Source of the DNA: Oligoflexia bacterium
Lineage (GTDB): Bacteria; Bdellovibrionota; UBA1018; CAIPTA01
DNA length: 64,000 bases
Reading direction: 5' to 3'
NCBI GenBank assembly: GCA_023954355.1
Contig: JAMLID010000012.1
Location: 19,089-83,088, forward strand
Position 1 is the first letter of the stretch; each line of letters opens with the position of its first letter. Position numbers and translations under genes: made by a program. The notes under the pieces are model-generated. The model saw only the letters and a program-made list of their open reading frames with translations, did no database searches and was not told the origin of the DNA. Below are positions 62,253 to 64,000 of the stretch, one piece after another.

Positions 62253-62268
62253 AGAGCCTCCTTGCTCT
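62253..62268 (-). promoter_or_regulatory. Hairpin with the flgE ribosome site in its loop
   Basis: On the minus strand AGAGC and GCTCT pair around the loop AAGGAG, two bases before the flgE ATG. The 165-nt gap upstream holds several other short hairpins (for example AGAACA/TGTTCT and GCCTT/AAGGC). Whether they control hook-protein translation is unknown. Confidence 0.45.
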
Positions 62269-62414
62269 ATTTGAGATCAGCGCCTCAATCAATCAGCACT
62301 GACTGGCCTCCCAAAAGGGTCCGGCCAAATCTTTGAACAACCTTCCCAGAACATCATGTTCTAATTTTTTGTAGAACTAGCCTTCTCACTAAGGCAAGTT
62401 CATATTGAACTCTT

Positions 62415-62816
62415 CTAAATCACCACCGTTGAGTCAATATTTGTAAAAACATTCCCATTCATATTGTTGCGATCAACAACAGTAATCACAGTCTTATTTT
62501 TTACACTGACGATAAATGCTGCCTCATCAGAGAGAATCAAGGATTCCTTTGATCCTTTCTTAGCAGCAGTCTCTACCGCATTTTCTAACTTCCCTAAAGT
62601 TTCTTTTCCCAATGAAATAGATCGCTCTTTTAAGCGACTCAAAGCATGAGAACTAAACTTCAAGGGCGTTATAGAATTCGTTTGAATTTGATCAGAAGAA
62701 GAAAATTGATTATTTAAAACCTTATCAAATTCACCCTTTGGTGAATTCTTTTCTATTCCTGTTTCTCTCTGACTTGGAATAGAGCTGATTTTCGGTATTA
62801 ACAAATCATTATTCAT
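62415..62816 (-). CDS. Flagellar operon protein (TIGR02530-type)
   Basis: The 133-residue protein matches the small flagellar operon family found between flgD and flgE in many bacteria. Its conserved C-terminal half is FSSHALSRLKERSISLG, with DEAAFIVSVKNKTVITVVDR and VFTNIDSTVVI. The family's exact role in hook assembly is not established. It lies 26 bp after flgD and 165 bp before flgE. Confidence 0.82.
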   Translation of the reverse strand: MNNDLLIPKISSIPSQRETGIEKNSPKGEFDKVLNNQFSSSDQIQTNSITPLKFSSHALSRLKERSISLGKETLGKLENAVETAAKKGSKESLILSDEAAFIVSVKNKTVITVVDRNNMNGNVFTNIDSTVVI

Positions 62817-62842
62817 AGATTACTACTCAGACTCCTTCTGAA

Positions 62843-63805
62843 TTACATCTCACTTGGGTTCCATAACGGATACGGAACATCGGAATTCATAGACTCATCC
62901 TGAGACTGAGGAATCCCTCCATTATCTATTTTCTTAGAACTTTCGCTTAGCGGCAAGAAATTTTTTGCAATGTTAGCATTTTTTTCAGACTCGCTAGCGT
63001 TTATTTGAGCTGCGGCTTCATCAACAGAATTTGTTTTTTGTGCATTAGATGCCTGCATAGCCTGTTTATCTGTAGGTGTTTCTTTATCATTCTCAATTCT
63101 ACCAACTGCATCGATTGGTATTTTCTTATCATCTACTATGAGCAATGCCTTGCCACCTTCGAAAACAACACCTGAAACTAGACCAGTAGAATTTAATTTG
63201 ATTTGCATAGGTCTCTCTTGATCATCTACAGCAGTGATTTTGAAACTAAACTCGCCGGCTCCCATTTCTTGATTTTTATCATTTTTGCCGTCCCATTTAA
63301 TCGATTGAGGGCCCTTCATCATATTTGATAGACTGATTTCTCTTACAATCTCCCCTTTGTCATTAACTACACTGACATTTACATTGCTAGCGTTATCAGG
63401 GAGATCAAATTTTAGCTCTGGGTTCGAGCCTTTTTCATAGGCAAATTTTGCTTTATCTGTAACGATACGCTTCCCAATTAGAGATGCAGCTAGTACGTTC
63501 TCTGAAGGCTTTTGAGCGGCAGCTAGTTGCTCAATATTTTTATTCATATTTACCATTTGTTCTAAGGCTGAAAATTGAGCTAGTTGTGCCGCCATTTGCT
63601 CATTCTTCATAGGATTAATTGGATCTTGATGTTTTAATTGGGCTGTCATTAATTTCACAAAATCATCTTTACCCATTTCATTTCTAGTTTTTTTGTCTAT
63701 TTTTTGATCAGAAAATCCAGTCCCAATTTTCTGTCTCAATTGCTCTATGTAATTATCATTAGACCTATTGTTTGAATTATTATTTACACTTCTTAAATCA
63801 CTCAT
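62843..63805 (-). CDS. flgD: Flagellar hook capping protein FlgD
   Basis: FlgD caps the growing hook. The N-terminus contains MGKDDFVKLMTAQLKHQDP and AQLAQFSALEQMVNMN, both diagnostic. A central FlgD Ig/TUDOR-like part (KWDGKNDKNQEMGAGEFSF) follows. The C-terminal tail after about residue 235 is Asn/Ala/Ser-rich and probably disordered; it makes the protein 320 residues, longer than E. coli FlgD at 231. Confidence 0.95.
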   Translation of the reverse strand: MSDLRSVNNNSNNRSNDNYIEQLRQKIGTGFSDQKIDKKTRNEMGKDDFVKLMTAQLKHQDPINPMKNEQMAAQLAQFSALEQMVNMNKNIEQLAAAQKPSENVLAASLIGKRIVTDKAKFAYEKGSNPELKFDLPDNASNVNVSVVNDKGEIVREISLSNMMKGPQSIKWDGKNDKNQEMGAGEFSFKITAVDDQERPMQIKLNSTGLVSGVVFEGGKALLIVDDKKIPIDAVGRIENDKETPTDKQAMQASNAQKTNSVDEAAAQINASESEKNANIAKNFLPLSESSKKIDNGGIPQSQDESMNSDVPYPLWNPSEM

Positions 63806-63819
63806 AGAGCATCCTGCCT

Positions 63820-63865
63820 TTAGACCAAGAAAATAGATGTGGCAGCATTATGCCACCACATCTAT
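63820..63865 (-). other. Hairpin enclosing the fliK stop codon
   Basis: On the minus strand AGATGTGGTGGCA, a short loop with the TAA stop of the upstream gene, and TGCTGCCACATCT form a near-perfect 13-bp stem, followed by a short T-rich run before flgD. It may act as an attenuator or protect the flgD transcript end. Its exact edges are approximate. Confidence 0.45.
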
Positions 63866-64000
63866 TATACCTCGCTTTGGTTGATTTGCTACGCTATGTG
63901 AAAAAGATTTTGTCATAGCCTGTCTATTATCAAAATCTGTGTATTCATCATTCGTAAAATTACTGTATTGATTTCCTCTTGAATTATCATTCCAGTCATT
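63848..64000 (-). CDS. fliK: C-terminus of probable hook-length control protein FliK (partial)
   Basis: A minus-strand frame enters from the right edge and runs 50 codons to a TAA at 63848-63850. The visible part is Asn/Asp-rich and ends in RGIIDVVA, a hydrophobic end of the kind seen in FliK. The position directly upstream of flgD is the usual place of fliK. The assignment rests on context; no larger domain is in view. Confidence 0.5.
   Translation of the reverse strand, partial: NDWNDNSRGNQYSNFTNDEYTDFDNRQAMTKSFSHSVANQPKRGIIDVVA

Noticed and set aside
1..64000. Prophage, insertion sequence, CRISPR array, tRNA or rRNA genes
   Set aside because: No integrase, transposase, phage structural gene, regularly spaced repeat or tRNA-like sequence was seen. 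Codon style looks uniform across the window.

Overview
The window is an AT-rich, tightly packed stretch of bacterial chromosome. It has no rRNA or tRNA gene, no CRISPR array and no integrase or transposase that I can recognise. The gene content fits a flagellated Gram-negative bacterium of the Bdellovibrio type (Bdellovibrionota). It includes flagellins with the N-terminus MGLRINTNVA, an AmgK/MurU peptidoglycan-recycling pair, a deoxynucleoside kinase and dCTP deaminase, a large exported subtilase, many lipoproteins, and a compact flhF-flhG-fliA export-gate operon. The taxonomic placement is inference from content and style; no marker in the window settles it.

Left third (1-24 kb): prs (cut by the window edge) and, divergently, a coupled tsaD-rsmA-smpB run, then a long-chain acyl-CoA ligase and a methyltransferase. 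Next come gdhA and trxB (minus strand), an RluD-type pseudouridine synthase, both halves of a heterodimeric ABC exporter, and epmA. After two small exported proteins comes a minus-strand block: an M48 peptidase lipoprotein, amgK and murU. It is followed by a LysM lipoprotein, a deoxynucleoside kinase, a TPR protein, a D-cysteine-desulfhydrase-like enzyme and an outer-membrane-type protein with a companion lipoprotein.

Middle (24-46 kb): etfB-etfA and a membrane Fe-S oxidoreductase of the EtfAB:menaquinone oxidoreductase type form an electron-transfer module that can serve beta-oxidation started by the acyl-CoA ligase. Then follow a DUF374 acyltransferase, a ribbon-helix-helix protein with dcd, a subtilase, rnr-aarF, a GNAT protein, two flagellin genes, an RmlD-like protein that lacks the catalytic Tyr, ybeY with a PgpH-like 7TM-HD protein, and coaE.

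Right third (46-64 kb): one long minus-strand flagellar region. The order of transcription is fliK (partial), flgD, a small flagellar operon protein and flgE, then fliL-fliM-fliN-fliO-fliP-fliQ-fliR-flhB-flhA-flhF-flhG-fliA. The operon ends in an unusual pair: a degenerate CheA-like soluble protein and a large membrane coiled-coil sensor. A sigma-54-type promoter precedes fliL, and sigma-28-type promoters can be seen upstream of the flagellins, so the flagellar hierarchy can be read from the sequence.

The least explained structure outside genes is a family of about 120-165 bp inverted-repeat elements. Four full copies lie in intergenic gaps near 6.1, 23.9, 31.2 and 41.7 kb, and there are solo arms near 18.6 and 41.6 kb. 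Each copy has a hairpin exactly at its centre. In three copies the hairpin stems differ in sequence but stay self-complementary.
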